Assembly: GCF_004331485.1 (NCBI RefSeq)
Contig: NZ_SJKD01000005.1
Location: forward strand, 310,001 to 374,000
DNA length: 64,000 bases
From: Kribbella capetownensis
Lineage (GTDB): Bacteria; Actinomycetota; Actinomycetes; Propionibacteriales; Kribbellaceae
Reading direction: 5' to 3'
Part shown: piece by piece, positions 16,280 to 25,133 of the stretch
How positions within the stretch are numbered: position 1 is the stretch's first letter
Layout of the letters: each line of letters begins with the position of its first letter
The notes under the pieces: generated by a model
Databases searched by the model: none
What the model saw: the letters and a program-made list of their open reading frames with translations, nothing else
Told to the model about the DNA's origin: nothing
Program-made: the position numbers and the translations under genes

Positions 16280-17420
16280 CCGGAAGGAAGGCTGCAACCA
16301 CCACCGTCGCGAGGGCCGCGAGCCCGGTGGCCACCGCGATCCACCCGAGTGCCGGGTAGCCGGCTCCGGCGTCGATCGCGAGGCCGCCGAGCCACGGCCC
16401 GGCGGTGATGCCGACGTTGAACGCGGAGAAGTTGGTCGCGGTTGCCAGCGTCGGCGCGTCGCCGGCCAGGCTGAAGACGCGGGCGTTGAGCGCGGGGTTG
16501 GTCGCGAAGCCGAAGCCGCCGAGCAGCACGACCACCGCGAGGGTGACGACGGGATTCGTCGCGGTGAGGGCGAGGACGGCGGACAGGATGCCCAGGCCGG
16601 TGATGCCCACGAACAGCGTGTGGAACGGCAGGGCGTCCGCGGTTCGCCCGCCGAGCGTGATGCCGATGAACGACCCCAGACCGTAGAGAGCGAGCACGCC
16701 CGGTACGGCGCTCGGCGTCAGCCCGGTTGTGTTGATCAGCAGGGGAGCGAGGTAGCTGAACACCACCAGAATGGTGGCGGTGACCAGTGCGGTCGTGCCG
16801 AAGGCCAACCAGAGTCTGGCGTGGCGAAGGGCACGAAGTTCCTCGCGCAGCCGGGGCGCGCTCTTCGGGTCCGGCCTGCCACCGGGGATGGTCGCGAAGA
16901 CTCCGGCCATCGCGAGGACGCACAGACCGGCGACCGTCCAGAACGCCGATCGCCAGCCGAGGTTCTGCCCGAGCACCGTCCCGATCGGAAGGCCGACGAT
17001 GGTGGCGATGGTCAGGCCGCCGGTGACGACGCTCATCGCGCGAGCCCGCCGGTCGACCGGCACCAGGGCGACGACAGTGACGGCAGCCACCGACCAGAAA
17101 CCGGCGTACACGAAGGCGCCGACGACGCGCGTGGCCAGGAGTACGGCGTAGTTCGGGGTCAGGGCCCCCGCGACGTGGGTGGCCGCGAAGATGCCGAGGA
17201 AGACGAGCAACGCCGTACGCCGGGACCACTTGAGCGTGACGACCGCCAGGATCGGCGCGCCGAGCAGCATGCCGACCGCGAACGCCGAGATCAGCAGGCC
17301 CGCGGCCGGGATGGAGATGCCTAGATCGCCCGACAATTCGGGCAGCAGACCGGCGAGCATCAACTCCGACGTTCCCTGCGCGAAGATGCTCAAGCCCAGC
17401 ACATAGACGGCAACCGGCAT
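16221..17420 (-). CDS. MFS exporter (chloramphenicol-resistance-like, DHA1)
   Basis: A 399-residue transporter with 12 predicted helices. It starts MPVAVYVLGLSIFAQGTSEL and carries the DHA1 patterns AFAVGMLLGAPI, KWSRRTALL and TRVVGAFVYAGFW. It resembles Cmx/CmlR and arabinose-efflux-like exporters. The ATG at 17420 has a GGTGGGGG ribosome-binding site; an upstream start at 17471 is less likely. The hydrophilic tail SSPGRSGRCGSDRTRRAA lies wholly within the antisense of the APC permease gene end, so the tail may be a recent extension after stop loss. Confidence 0.85.
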   Translation of the reverse strand: MPVAVYVLGLSIFAQGTSELMLAGLLPELSGDLGISIPAAGLLISAFAVGMLLGAPILAVVTLKWSRRTALLVFLGIFAATHVAGALTPNYAVLLATRVVGAFVYAGFWSVAAVTVVALVPVDRRARAMSVVTGGLTIATIVGLPIGTVLGQNLGWRSAFWTVAGLCVLAMAGVFATIPGGRPDPKSAPRLREELRALRHARLWLAFGTTALVTATILVVFSYLAPLLINTTGLTPSAVPGVLALYGLGSFIGITLGGRTADALPFHTLFVGITGLGILSAVLALTATNPVVTLAVVVLLGGFGFATNPALNARVFSLAGDAPTLATATNFSAFNVGITAGPWLGGLAIDAGAGYPALGWIAVATGLAALATVVVAAFLPVSSPGRSGRCGSDRTRRAA

Positions 17421-17532
17421 CGCGTTCCCCCACCTCACCTCGATAGCCACCGGGAGTATCGCAGAGATCACTGTGTGCTGTCGCCGCGCCTGTCAAGGAC
17501 TGAGACTTGGCCGGATACGGCATCGTTGATGC

Positions 17533-18156
17533 ATGAGCTCCCAGACACCTGCCAAGCGGACCGGTCGGGCGGTCGACGCTGCCCGGATCGGGAGCGGGCT
17601 GAAGCTGCTCGGTGTGCTGGTCGGGCTGATGTGGCTCAGCGAGATCATCGACGCCGCGACGAACGGCGCGCTCGATCAGTACGGGATCATCGCGCGTGAT
17701 CCGCAGGGGCTGGTCGGCATCATCACCGCGCCGTTCCTGCACCTCGGCTTCGGCCATCTGATCTCGAACACACTGCCGCTGGTGACGCTCGGCCTGCTGA
17801 TCGCCGTCGGCGGTGCGGCGCGCTTGTTCGCGGTGACCGCCATCGTGACGGTGATCGGCGGCTTCGGCACCTGGCTGATCTCACCGCCGAACACGATCAC
17901 GATCGGCGCCAGCGGTCTGGTCTTCGGGTACGCCGCCTACTTGATCATGCGCGGACTGTTCAACCGCCGGATCGGCCAGGTTCTGGTCGGCGTACTGGTC
18001 GTCCTGGTCTGGGGGAGCGCGCTGCTCGGCGGACTGCTGCCGCAGGACGGGATCTCCTGGCAGGGACACCTGTTCGGCGCGATCGCCGGTGTCCTGGCCG
18101 CCTGGATCCTGGCCGACGACCGGCCGAAGCGCACGCCGGCCAGACCGGTCAGGTGA
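17533..18156 (+). CDS. Rhomboid-family intramembrane serine protease
   Basis: A 207-residue membrane protein with six helices. It carries the rhomboid signatures: HLGFGHLISNTLPL (oxyanion Asn region), the catalytic Ser127 in GASGLVFGY and the catalytic His179 in WQGHLFGA. It cleaves substrates within the membrane; the substrate is not evident. It lacks a zinc-finger or ankyrin extension. It converges on the dehydratase gene with an 8-bp overlap. Confidence 0.9.
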   Translation: MSSQTPAKRTGRAVDAARIGSGLKLLGVLVGLMWLSEIIDAATNGALDQYGIIARDPQGLVGIITAPFLHLGFGHLISNTLPLVTLGLLIAVGGAARLFAVTAIVTVIGGFGTWLISPPNTITIGASGLVFGYAAYLIMRGLFNRRIGQVLVGVLVVLVWGSALLGGLLPQDGISWQGHLFGAIAGVLAAWILADDRPKRTPARPVR

Positions 18157-19069
18157 GCGTCGCGGGATCCGTGTTGGCTCCGCAGACCACCATGACCACC
18201 CGCTCGCCATCGGCCGGGCGGTAGGCGCCCGACTTCAGCGCGGCGTACGTGACGGCGGCGCCGTGCTCGACGGCCAGGTGATACTCGTGCCAGAGCTCGT
18301 TGCGGGCAGCAACGATGGCTTCCTCGTCAACGAGCAGCGACCGTACGCCGTTCTGCTGCGCGGCCGCGAACGCGAGATCACCGAGTCGCCGGGCACCGAG
18401 CGAGTCCGCCGCCACGCCACCGACTGGCCCGTCGACCGGTTCGCCGGCCTCGAGCGCGCGATGCAGGGTCGCCGACAACTCCGGCTCCACTCCGATCACC
18501 TGCGCGTTGTCGCCGATCGCCGTCGCGATCCCTGCGATCAGTCCGCCACCACCGACAGCGACCAGCACCGTGTCGAAGGACCCGGCCTGCTCGAGCAGCT
18601 CCAGCCCGATCGTGCCCTGGCCGGCGACGACCTCCGGCTGGTCGTAGGCGTGCAGGAGCAGCGCGTCGCCCTCGTCCCGCGCCTCGACCGCCGCCTGGTA
18701 CGCCTCGGCGTACTCGTTTCCGACCTGGACCACCTCGGCGTCGAGCGTGCGCAGCTTGGCGACCTTCGGAGCGGGCGCATTGACCGGGACGAAGATCCGC
18801 GCCGGTACGCCGAGTTCGCGGGCGGCGTACGCCGCGGCCAGACCCGCGTTGCCACCGGATGCCGCGACGATGCCCAGCCCGGTCAGCTCACCGCGTTCCT
18901 TCGCGACCAGGAGCCGGTTGAACGCGCCGCGCGGCTTGAACGAACCGGTGTGCTGCAGCAGTTCCAGCTTGAAGACCAGGCCCGGCGCCACCTCGATCAC
19001 CGGAGTCCGTCGTACCCGTCCGGCGATCCGCTCCGCCGCCGCCCGCACGTCATCGACCCTTACCGTCAT
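18149..19069 (-). CDS. PLP-dependent serine/threonine dehydratase-like enzyme
   Basis: A 306-residue fold-type II PLP enzyme. The PLP lysine is Lys45 in GSFKPRGAFNRL, the substrate loop is AASGGNAGLAAAYAA, and the phosphate-binding loop is VGGGGLIAGIA. It lacks an ACT domain, so it is a catabolic or racemase-like member rather than biosynthetic IlvA. It deaminates a hydroxyamino acid to a 2-oxo acid; propionate-forming threonine breakdown would fit the propionyl-CoA synthetase gene next door, which is divergent. Confidence 0.85.
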   Translation of the reverse strand: MTVRVDDVRAAAERIAGRVRRTPVIEVAPGLVFKLELLQHTGSFKPRGAFNRLLVAKERGELTGLGIVAASGGNAGLAAAYAARELGVPARIFVPVNAPAPKVAKLRTLDAEVVQVGNEYAEAYQAAVEARDEGDALLLHAYDQPEVVAGQGTIGLELLEQAGSFDTVLVAVGGGGLIAGIATAIGDNAQVIGVEPELSATLHRALEAGEPVDGPVGGVAADSLGARRLGDLAFAAAQQNGVRSLLVDEEAIVAARNELWHEYHLAVEHGAAVTYAALKSGAYRPADGERVVMVVCGANTDPATLT

Positions 19070-19120
19070 GCCTCAACCCTGCCACGATGAGAGCAGCCGA
19101 CGGTTGGGAGGCCATCAGAA

Positions 19121-20998
19121 ATGGGCGCGTACGACGAGAGCTACCGGCGGAGTCTCGCTGATCCGGAAGGGTTCTGGCTGGAGGCGGCTGAGGCGATCTC
19201 CTGGACCCGTCCGCCGACGCGGGCGCTCGACGGCTCGGGCGCCCCTCTCTACCGGTGGTACCCCGACGCCGAGCTCAACACGTCGTACAACGCGCTCGAC
19301 CGGCACATCGAGTCGGGGAACGGCGACCGCGTCGCGCTGATCTACGACTCTCCGGTCACCGGCACGGGCCGGTCGTACACGTACGGCGAGTTGCGGGACG
19401 AGGTCGCGCGGTTCGCCGGCGCGCTCGCCTCGCTCGGTGTGGGTCTGGGCGACCGCGTCATCGTCTACATGCCGATGGTGCCCGAGGCCGCCGTCGCCAT
19501 GCTCGCGTGCGCGCGGCTCGGCGCGATCCACTCGGTGGTCTTCGGTGGGTTCGCACCCCGCGAGCTCGCCGCGCGCATCGACGACGCGACGCCGAAGGTG
19601 ATCGTGGCAGCGTCCTGCGGCATCGAGCCCACCCGCGTGGTCGAGTACAAGCCGATCATCGACGAGGCTCTCGAACTCAGCCGGCACCAGCCGGAGCACA
19701 CCATCGTGCTCCAGCGGGAGACCGCTCTGGCCGAGCTCACCGAACGTGATCTCGACTGGGCCGAGCTGACCGCCGCGGCGAAGCCGGCCGATCCGGTCCC
19801 GGTCGCCGCGACCGATCCGCTCTACATCCTCTACACCTCAGGTACGACGGGGAAGCCGAAGGGAGTGGTCCGCGACAACGGCGGCCACGCGGTCGCGCTG
19901 TCCTGGTCGATGCGGGCGATCTACGACATCGGTCCCGGTGACGTGTGGTGGACCGCCTCCGATGTCGGCTGGGTCGTCGGCCACTCCTACATCGTCTACG
20001 CGCCGCTGCTGGTCGGCGCGACCACTGTCCTCTACGAGGGCAAGCCCGTCGGTACGCCGGACGCCGGTGCGTTCTGGCGGGTCATCTCCGAGCACGGTGC
20101 GAAGGCCCTGTTCACTGCACCAACCGCGATCCGGGCGATCAAGAAGGTCGACCCGGAGGCAGAGCTCGCGTCGAAGTACGACCTGAGCGCCTTCGGGACT
20201 CTGTTCCTGGCCGGCGAGCGGCTCGATCCCGAGACGTATCACTGGGCTCACGAGCATCTCGGCGTACCGGTGGTGGATCACTGGTGGCAGACGGAGACCG
20301 GGTGGCCGATCGCCGCGAACCCGCGCGGGCTCGAGGCGCTGCCGACCAAGCCGGGCTCGGCGACGGTCCCGGTGCCAGGGTGGGACGTACAGATCCTGGA
20401 CGCCGTGGGGACGCCGCAGCCCGCGGGCGAGGAGGGCGCGATCGCGATCAAACTCCCGCTGCCGCCGGGTGCGCTGCCGACGCTGTGGGGCGATGACCAG
20501 CGCTACATCGACAACTACCTGAGCCGGTACGACGGCTACTACCTGACCGGCGACTCCGGCTACCTCGACGAGGATGGCTACATCTTCGTGATGGGGCGCA
20601 CCGACGACGTCATCAATGTCGCCGGGCATCGCCTGTCGACGGGTTCGATGGAAGCGGTTCTCGCGGCTCATCCGGCGGTCGCCGAGTGCGCGGTGATCGG
20701 CGTACACGACGCATTGAAGGGCCAGGTCCCGCGCGGTCTCGTCGTACTCAAGGCTGGTGCCGACATTCCTGAGGACGTGCTGCGAGAGGAGTTGGTGGCA
20801 GCGGTACGGCGGGAGATCGGGCCGGTGGCGGCGTTCCGGGACGTGTCGGTGGTGGACGGGCTGCCGAAGACGCGGTCGGGGAAGATCCTGCGCAAGACGA
20901 TGCGCGGGATCGCGGACGGCCGGGACGAGGCGGTGCCGTCGACGATCGAGGACGCGAGTGTGCTCGACGCGCTCCGCCCGATCCTGCGGCGTCAGTGA
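19121..20998 (+). CDS. prpE: Propionyl-CoA synthetase (acetyl-CoA synthetase family)
   Basis: A 625-residue AMP-forming acyl-CoA ligase. The ACS N-terminal block SYNALDRHIESG, the P-loop TSGTTGKPKG, WWTASDVGWVVGHSYIVY, WWQTETGWPIA and the catalytic Lys588 in TRSGKILRKT are all present. WWTASDVGW and the overall length fit PrpE rather than Acs. It activates propionate (or acetate) to its CoA thioester. GGTTGGGAGG precedes the ATG by about 8 nt. The TGA overlaps the opposing hydrolase stop by 7 bp. Confidence 0.88.
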   Translation: MGAYDESYRRSLADPEGFWLEAAEAISWTRPPTRALDGSGAPLYRWYPDAELNTSYNALDRHIESGNGDRVALIYDSPVTGTGRSYTYGELRDEVARFAGALASLGVGLGDRVIVYMPMVPEAAVAMLACARLGAIHSVVFGGFAPRELAARIDDATPKVIVAASCGIEPTRVVEYKPIIDEALELSRHQPEHTIVLQRETALAELTERDLDWAELTAAAKPADPVPVAATDPLYILYTSGTTGKPKGVVRDNGGHAVALSWSMRAIYDIGPGDVWWTASDVGWVVGHSYIVYAPLLVGATTVLYEGKPVGTPDAGAFWRVISEHGAKALFTAPTAIRAIKKVDPEAELASKYDLSAFGTLFLAGERLDPETYHWAHEHLGVPVVDHWWQTETGWPIAANPRGLEALPTKPGSATVPVPGWDVQILDAVGTPQPAGEEGAIAIKLPLPPGALPTLWGDDQRYIDNYLSRYDGYYLTGDSGYLDEDGYIFVMGRTDDVINVAGHRLSTGSMEAVLAAHPAVAECAVIGVHDALKGQVPRGLVVLKAGADIPEDVLREELVAAVRREIGPVAAFRDVSVVDGLPKTRSGKILRKTMRGIADGRDEAVPSTIEDASVLDALRPILRRQ

Positions 20999-21762
20999 GC
21001 CAAGAACTCCAGCACCAACGGGCTGGCGACAGACCGGAACTCATGGAAGTACGCGTGCCGCGCGCCTTGGATGAGTTCTGCGCGGGCGCCGGGGATCCGG
21101 TCCGCGAGGAGCTGCGCGTTGGCGACCGGACTGAAGATGTCATCCGTCCCGTGCAGGATCAACGTCGGCGCGGTGATACTCGGCAGTCCTTCCCACGCGT
21201 CGTGCCGGTTGCTTGCGACCAGATGCCGCCCCTTCGCGTACGCCGGCATGTCGGGGTCACCGAGCACCGGGTGCGGACCGGGGTTCGCCGCCAGCCAGGT
21301 CGGCGTGTACATGAGCTCTAGCAGCACGCTGTCCGTGCGTTGCGGGTCGGCCAGAGCGCGGCGGATCTCCTGACTCCGCTCATAGCCGTGCTTGGCACCG
21401 GGTGACGTGCACCCGAGCACCAGCGCGTTGACGCGATCCGGATGGTTGATCGCGATCCACTGCGCGACCCGGCCACCCATCGACGTGCCGTACACGTGCG
21501 CGGCCGGCAACCCGAGGTCGTCGAGCACCGCGACCACGTCATCGGCGAAGCCGGGAGTGCTGTAGACCTCGTCCGGCTTGTCGCTGTCCCCGGTGCCACG
21601 CCAGTCCAGCGTGATCGTCCGGTACGTCGCCTCGAAGTCGGCCCGGATCGGGTCCCACCAGGTGTGATTGTTGGCCTGGCCGGCCAGCAGGACGAGCGGT
21701 TGCCCCTCGCTACGGACCTGGTACGCGATCCGGTTCCCGTCGGCGGCTGTTGCGTGCGGCAC
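20992..21762 (-). CDS. Alpha/beta hydrolase
   Basis: A 256-residue hydrolase-fold enzyme. The oxyanion LAGQANNHTWWDP region replaces the usual HG motif. The nucleophile elbow is YGTSMGGRVAQW (Ser), with Asp in LILHGTDDIFSP and His near GARHAYFHE. The fold resembles 3-oxoadipate enol-lactonases and related esterases. The start is a GTG at 21762, just before VPHATAADGNRIAYQ, with only a weak ribosome-binding site. The substrate is unknown. Confidence 0.82.
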   Translation of the reverse strand: MPHATAADGNRIAYQVRSEGQPLVLLAGQANNHTWWDPIRADFEATYRTITLDWRGTGDSDKPDEVYSTPGFADDVVAVLDDLGLPAAHVYGTSMGGRVAQWIAINHPDRVNALVLGCTSPGAKHGYERSQEIRRALADPQRTDSVLLELMYTPTWLAANPGPHPVLGDPDMPAYAKGRHLVASNRHDAWEGLPSITAPTLILHGTDDIFSPVANAQLLADRIPGARAELIQGARHAYFHEFRSVASPLVLEFLAH

Positions 21763-21804
21763 GGGAGCAGTCTGCCTGATGCGGCGGCGAGCTAGGCTCG
21801 GGGC

Positions 21805-22464
21805 ATGCGAGTGGTGATTGCGGGTGGACACGGACAGATCGCGCTGCGGCTGACCAAGCTGCTGGCCGATGACGGTCACGAGGTGGTCGGGCTGGTCCGC
21901 AACCCCGATCACGAGGCCGATATCGCCGCGGCCGGCGGGCAGGCGGCCGTACTGGATCTCGAGCAGGCAGATGCCGCGGCAGTCGCCGGCGTACTGAACG
22001 GGGCCGACGTGGCGATCTTTGCCGCGGGTGCCGGACCGGGCAGTGGCAAGGCGCGGAAGGACACGGTCGACCGGGGAGCGGCCGCGTTGTTCGCGGACGC
22101 GGCCGAGCAGGCCGGCGTACGGCGGCATCTCCAGGTCGGCTCGATCAACGCTGACCGGGCTCCCTCGCTGACCGACGACGAGACCTTCACCGTCTATCTG
22201 AAGGCCAAGTGGGCTGCCGAGGAAGACCTGCGATCCAGGGATCTCGACTGGACGATCCTGCGTCCGGGCGGCCTCACCAACGACCCTGGCACCGGACGCG
22301 TCCTGCTCGCGGACAAGATCGGCGACGTCCGCAACGGCCGGATCAGCCGCGACGACGTGGCGCTGGTGCTGGCCGGCCTCTGTGACACCCCGGCCGCGAT
22401 CGGCCGGACCCTTGAACTCGTCGCCGGACAGACCCCGGTGGCCGAGGCTTTGACGACTCTCTGA
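21805..22464 (+). CDS. NAD(P)-binding atypical SDR protein
   Basis: A 219-residue Rossmann protein with the motif VVIAGGHGQIALRLTKLL near the N-terminus, HLQVGSINADRAP and a WTILRPGGLTNDP block. It belongs to the NAD(P)H-binding SDR_a5 type (YhfK/YwnB-like), which are redox-linked reductases of unknown substrate. It is divergent from the hydrolase gene, and the OsmC gene starts 21 bp after its stop, so the two are probably co-transcribed. Confidence 0.83.
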   Translation: MRVVIAGGHGQIALRLTKLLADDGHEVVGLVRNPDHEADIAAAGGQAAVLDLEQADAAAVAGVLNGADVAIFAAGAGPGSGKARKDTVDRGAAALFADAAEQAGVRRHLQVGSINADRAPSLTDDETFTVYLKAKWAAEEDLRSRDLDWTILRPGGLTNDPGTGRVLLADKIGDVRNGRISRDDVALVLAGLCDTPAAIGRTLELVAGQTPVAEALTTL

Positions 22465-22485
22465 CGTTGCCATGAGCAACAGATT

Positions 22486-22929
22486 GTGACGGCTATGAGC
22501 GACACACTCCGGCAGGTTGAGTTCGAACGCCTGGCGAACAGCAGCTACGAGGTCCGCAACGCGCGCGGCGGCAGCATCCGGGTCGGTTCCGGCGGTGCGG
22601 ACACCGACTTCACCCCGGTCGAGCTGCTGCTGGCCGCGATCGGCACCTGCTCGGCGATCGACGTCGACATCGTGCTCAGCCGGCGGGCCGAGCCGACCGA
22701 GTTCCGCGCCGAGGTGCGCGGCGACAAGGTCCGTGACGCCGAAGAGGGCAACCGGATGGAGAACCTCGCCGTCGAGTTCACCATCCGCTTCCCCGACGGC
22801 GAGGACGGCGACAAGGCCCGGGAGGCCCTGCCGCGCGCCGTGAAGATGTCGCACGACCGCCTGTGCACTGTCAGCCGCACGGTAGAGCTCGGCAGCCCGG
22901 TCACGACGACGGTCGACGAAACCGCCTAG
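22486..22929 (+). CDS. OsmC/Ohr-family protein
   Basis: A 147-residue OsmC-fold protein. FTPVELLLAAIGTCSAIDVD contains the first redox cysteine, and the second lies in SHDRLCTVSRTVELG, matching the two-cysteine peroxidase site. Members reduce organic hydroperoxides. The GTG at 22486 and an ATG three codons later (22495) are both possible starts. It follows the SDR-like gene directly and meets the RmlD-like gene with a 4-bp overlap. Confidence 0.86.
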   Translation: MTAMSDTLRQVEFERLANSSYEVRNARGGSIRVGSGGADTDFTPVELLLAAIGTCSAIDVDIVLSRRAEPTEFRAEVRGDKVRDAEEGNRMENLAVEFTIRFPDGEDGDKAREALPRAVKMSHDRLCTVSRTVELGSPVTTTVDETA

Positions 22930-23702
22930 CTCCTCAGGAACTCGCCGACCGGGCGGAGCCGGGTGGTGAGGAGCTTCTGTGTTTTCCGGCTGTCGAGGCG
23001 AACGTCCGACGGAAGGCCAGGTACGAACGGCAACGTGTCCGGGTCGAGGCCGTCACGGGCCGCGATCAGCCGGCCGAGTTCCAGCCGGCTGACGGCGTCG
23101 GGCCCGGCCACGTGAGCCGTGCCGGTGTGGTCGGATTCCAGTAGCTCGAGCAGCGCGGCCGCCAGGTCAGTCACGTGCACCGGGCACCGGATGTTGCCGG
23201 CGAACAGTGCTCCCGACTGTCCCCTCGCCAACGCGTGCACGAGCCGTTCGCTGGCCGACGTACCGTCGCTCCCGACGATGATCGACGTACGCGCGATCAC
23301 CGCGGACGGATCGACCGCGCGGATCGTCGTCTCGGCGGCCGCCTTCGCCGCGCCGTACGGCGTCACCGGGCACGGCGCCGCGTCCTCGTCGTACGGCTGA
23401 TCGCCGCCGCCGAACACCACATCCGTCGACACGAACACCAGCCGCGCACCCCTCGCGGCCACGGCGAGGTTGGCTGCTCCGTCGGCTGTCGTCTCCCAGT
23501 CGGACTGCCGGAACGCCGCGTGGATGACACCATCGGGACGGACCCGGCGCAGCACGTCATCGACCTCGCCACGGTCCCGGACATCCATCCGAACCCCGCC
23601 TGCGACCGCAGCTGTGTGGTACGTCGGAACGACATCATGGCCGGCAAGCCGCACGACCTCACGCCCCAGGAAGCCGGCGGCCCCAGTGACGAGAAGCCTC
23701 AC
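22926..23702 (-). CDS. RmlD-like NAD-dependent epimerase/reductase
   Basis: A 258-residue extended SDR of the dTDP-4-dehydrorhamnose reductase type. It has TGAAGFLGREVVRL at the N-terminus, FVSTDVVFGG and the catalytic Tyr/Lys in YGAAKAAAE. No rhamnose-pathway partner genes are near, so the substrate is uncertain. Its GTG start overlaps the stop of the upstream gene as GTGA, so it is coupled to the hypothetical gene at 23699-24544. Confidence 0.83.
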   Translation of the reverse strand: MRLLVTGAAGFLGREVVRLAGHDVVPTYHTAAVAGGVRMDVRDRGEVDDVLRRVRPDGVIHAAFRQSDWETTADGAANLAVAARGARLVFVSTDVVFGGGDQPYDEDAAPCPVTPYGAAKAAAETTIRAVDPSAVIARTSIIVGSDGTSASERLVHALARGQSGALFAGNIRCPVHVTDLAAALLELLESDHTGTAHVAGPDAVSRLELGRLIAARDGLDPDTLPFVPGLPSDVRLDSRKTQKLLTTRLRPVGEFLRS

Positions 23703-24544
23703 AGCGACAGCCTACGACGCTCCAATCGCCAGCCGGCAGTCCTCGTACTGCGCTTGACCTCCGCGACCGTACGGATCTTGCGCGGCGTCATCCACGACTG
23801 CGACGGCTTGTGCAACATCCAGCCGCCGCCGATGGTGATTGCCGCATGCTGCACGAGGCCATTCAGGTTCCGCCAGACGAAGACGGTCCCTGGTACGTCG
23901 TCCCGTCCGCGCGGCACTGTGTTGCCGGCGAGCCACTCCTCGAAGGGCTCGCGCATCATCCAGACCTGGTCCGCTCCTTCGACACCGGCCGCAGCCATGA
24001 CGGTTCCGAAGCAGTTGGGTCCGCTGCCCGCGGCGAATGTCCCGGCGAGCTCCCGGACGCGGGGGAGTGTGGACGGCCACTCGCGGACCTCGGTGTGCCG
24101 ACTCGGTCCGATGTCCTCGCTGACGACCTGTGGGAGCACGAGCTCGGCCCGGTCCTCGAGCAACGGCTTCCACCAGACGAACCGGTGGCCGTCGGCCTGC
24201 TGGCGGATCTCCGGCCCGAGAGCCGTGTGCCACCGCCGTACGGTCGGCACGACGCCGCGGTTGTGACGGACCTGCGCGCGGACCAGTGCCGCCCGCGTCG
24301 CCGTCGGCAGGGCGGCGTACGTCGGTTCGTCCAGCCAGGCCACGTGCGTCGCGGAGCTGTCCAGCCGGTAGACGCGATAGGTGTCGCGTTGCTCCCGCGT
24401 CGGCTCGCGGTCATCCGTCACGAGGTCCCATTGCTTCGCCTGTTGCCTGGTGACGTAGAACGGCTGGACCTCGGGCGCAAGCCAGTCGACCCAGTGCGCG
24501 AGCAGGGCGGGGGAGACCTCGATGCCGAGGACCGTCAGAGTCAC
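23699..24544 (-). CDS. Hypothetical protein with NlpC/P60-like Cys and His motifs
   Basis: A 281-residue protein without signal peptide or membrane helix that I do not recognise as a named family. The C-terminal half holds GSGPNCFGTVMAAAG and, about 60 residues later, LVQHAAITIGGGWMLHKP. This spacing and pattern recall the Cys and His of NlpC/P60-type cysteine peptidases, with FVWRNLNG between them. The start is a GTG at 24544. It sits between the Lrp regulator gene (33 bp upstream) and the RmlD-like gene (GTGA overlap). The peptidase idea is inference. Confidence 0.65.
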   Translation of the reverse strand: MTLTVLGIEVSPALLAHWVDWLAPEVQPFYVTRQQAKQWDLVTDDREPTREQRDTYRVYRLDSSATHVAWLDEPTYAALPTATRAALVRAQVRHNRGVVPTVRRWHTALGPEIRQQADGHRFVWWKPLLEDRAELVLPQVVSEDIGPSRHTEVREWPSTLPRVRELAGTFAAGSGPNCFGTVMAAAGVEGADQVWMMREPFEEWLAGNTVPRGRDDVPGTVFVWRNLNGLVQHAAITIGGGWMLHKPSQSWMTPRKIRTVAEVKRSTRTAGWRLERRRLSL

Positions 24545-24577
24545 CCGGCCAACGCTCTCAACTCCCGCCGCTGACCG

Positions 24578-25039
24578 CTACCGGGTTTCGCCGGGCGCGG
24601 CCTGCGGACCGCGGTACGGCTGGGTCTGCGTGTAGACGAGGTTGGTCGTGGTGCTGCCGAACTCGGTGAGCTCGTTCACGAGTTCCTCCAGGTGCGGCAT
24701 GGATGCCGCGGCGACCTTGAGCGTGTAGCAGTCGTCGCCGGTGGTGCGTAGGCATTCCAGGAGCTCGTGCCGCTCCTTGAGCAACTGGCGCAGCGGCTCG
24801 TGCTTGTTGCCCGGATACTTCAGCCGGACGACAGCGAGTACGGCGTACCCGACCTTGGTCAGGTCGACGTCGGCCCGGTAGCCGCTGATGACGCCGGTCG
24901 ATTCGAGCCGGCGGACCCGCTCGGTCGCCGCGGACGCACTGAGGTTGACCCGGCGGCCGAGCTCGGTCAGCGACATCCGCGCGTCGTTCTGCAGCTCGAC
25001 CAGGATGGCCCAGTCGGTCGGATCGAGAGTCTCGGTCAT
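24578..25039 (-). CDS. Lrp/AsnC-family regulator
   Basis: A 153-residue protein with the AsnC layout: an N-terminal HTH (LDPTDWAILVELQNDARMSL, then ASAATERVRRLESTGVISGY) and a C-terminal RAM ligand domain (CLRTTGDDCYTLKVAA). It probably senses an amino acid and acts on nearby or amino acid metabolism genes. It reads into the hypothetical/RmlD pair on the same strand and is divergent from the LLM oxidoreductase gene. Confidence 0.88.
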   Translation of the reverse strand: MTETLDPTDWAILVELQNDARMSLTELGRRVNLSASAATERVRRLESTGVISGYRADVDLTKVGYAVLAVVRLKYPGNKHEPLRQLLKERHELLECLRTTGDDCYTLKVAAASMPHLEELVNELTEFGSTTTNLVYTQTQPYRGPQAAPGETR

Positions 25040-25133
25040 GCCGCGATATTACCGGTGATTCCCCGGCCGAAGCCGCCGTACACCGGGAGGAATCCCTTCA
25101 AAACCGGGCATTGCCCTCGATAGCCTGAATGGC

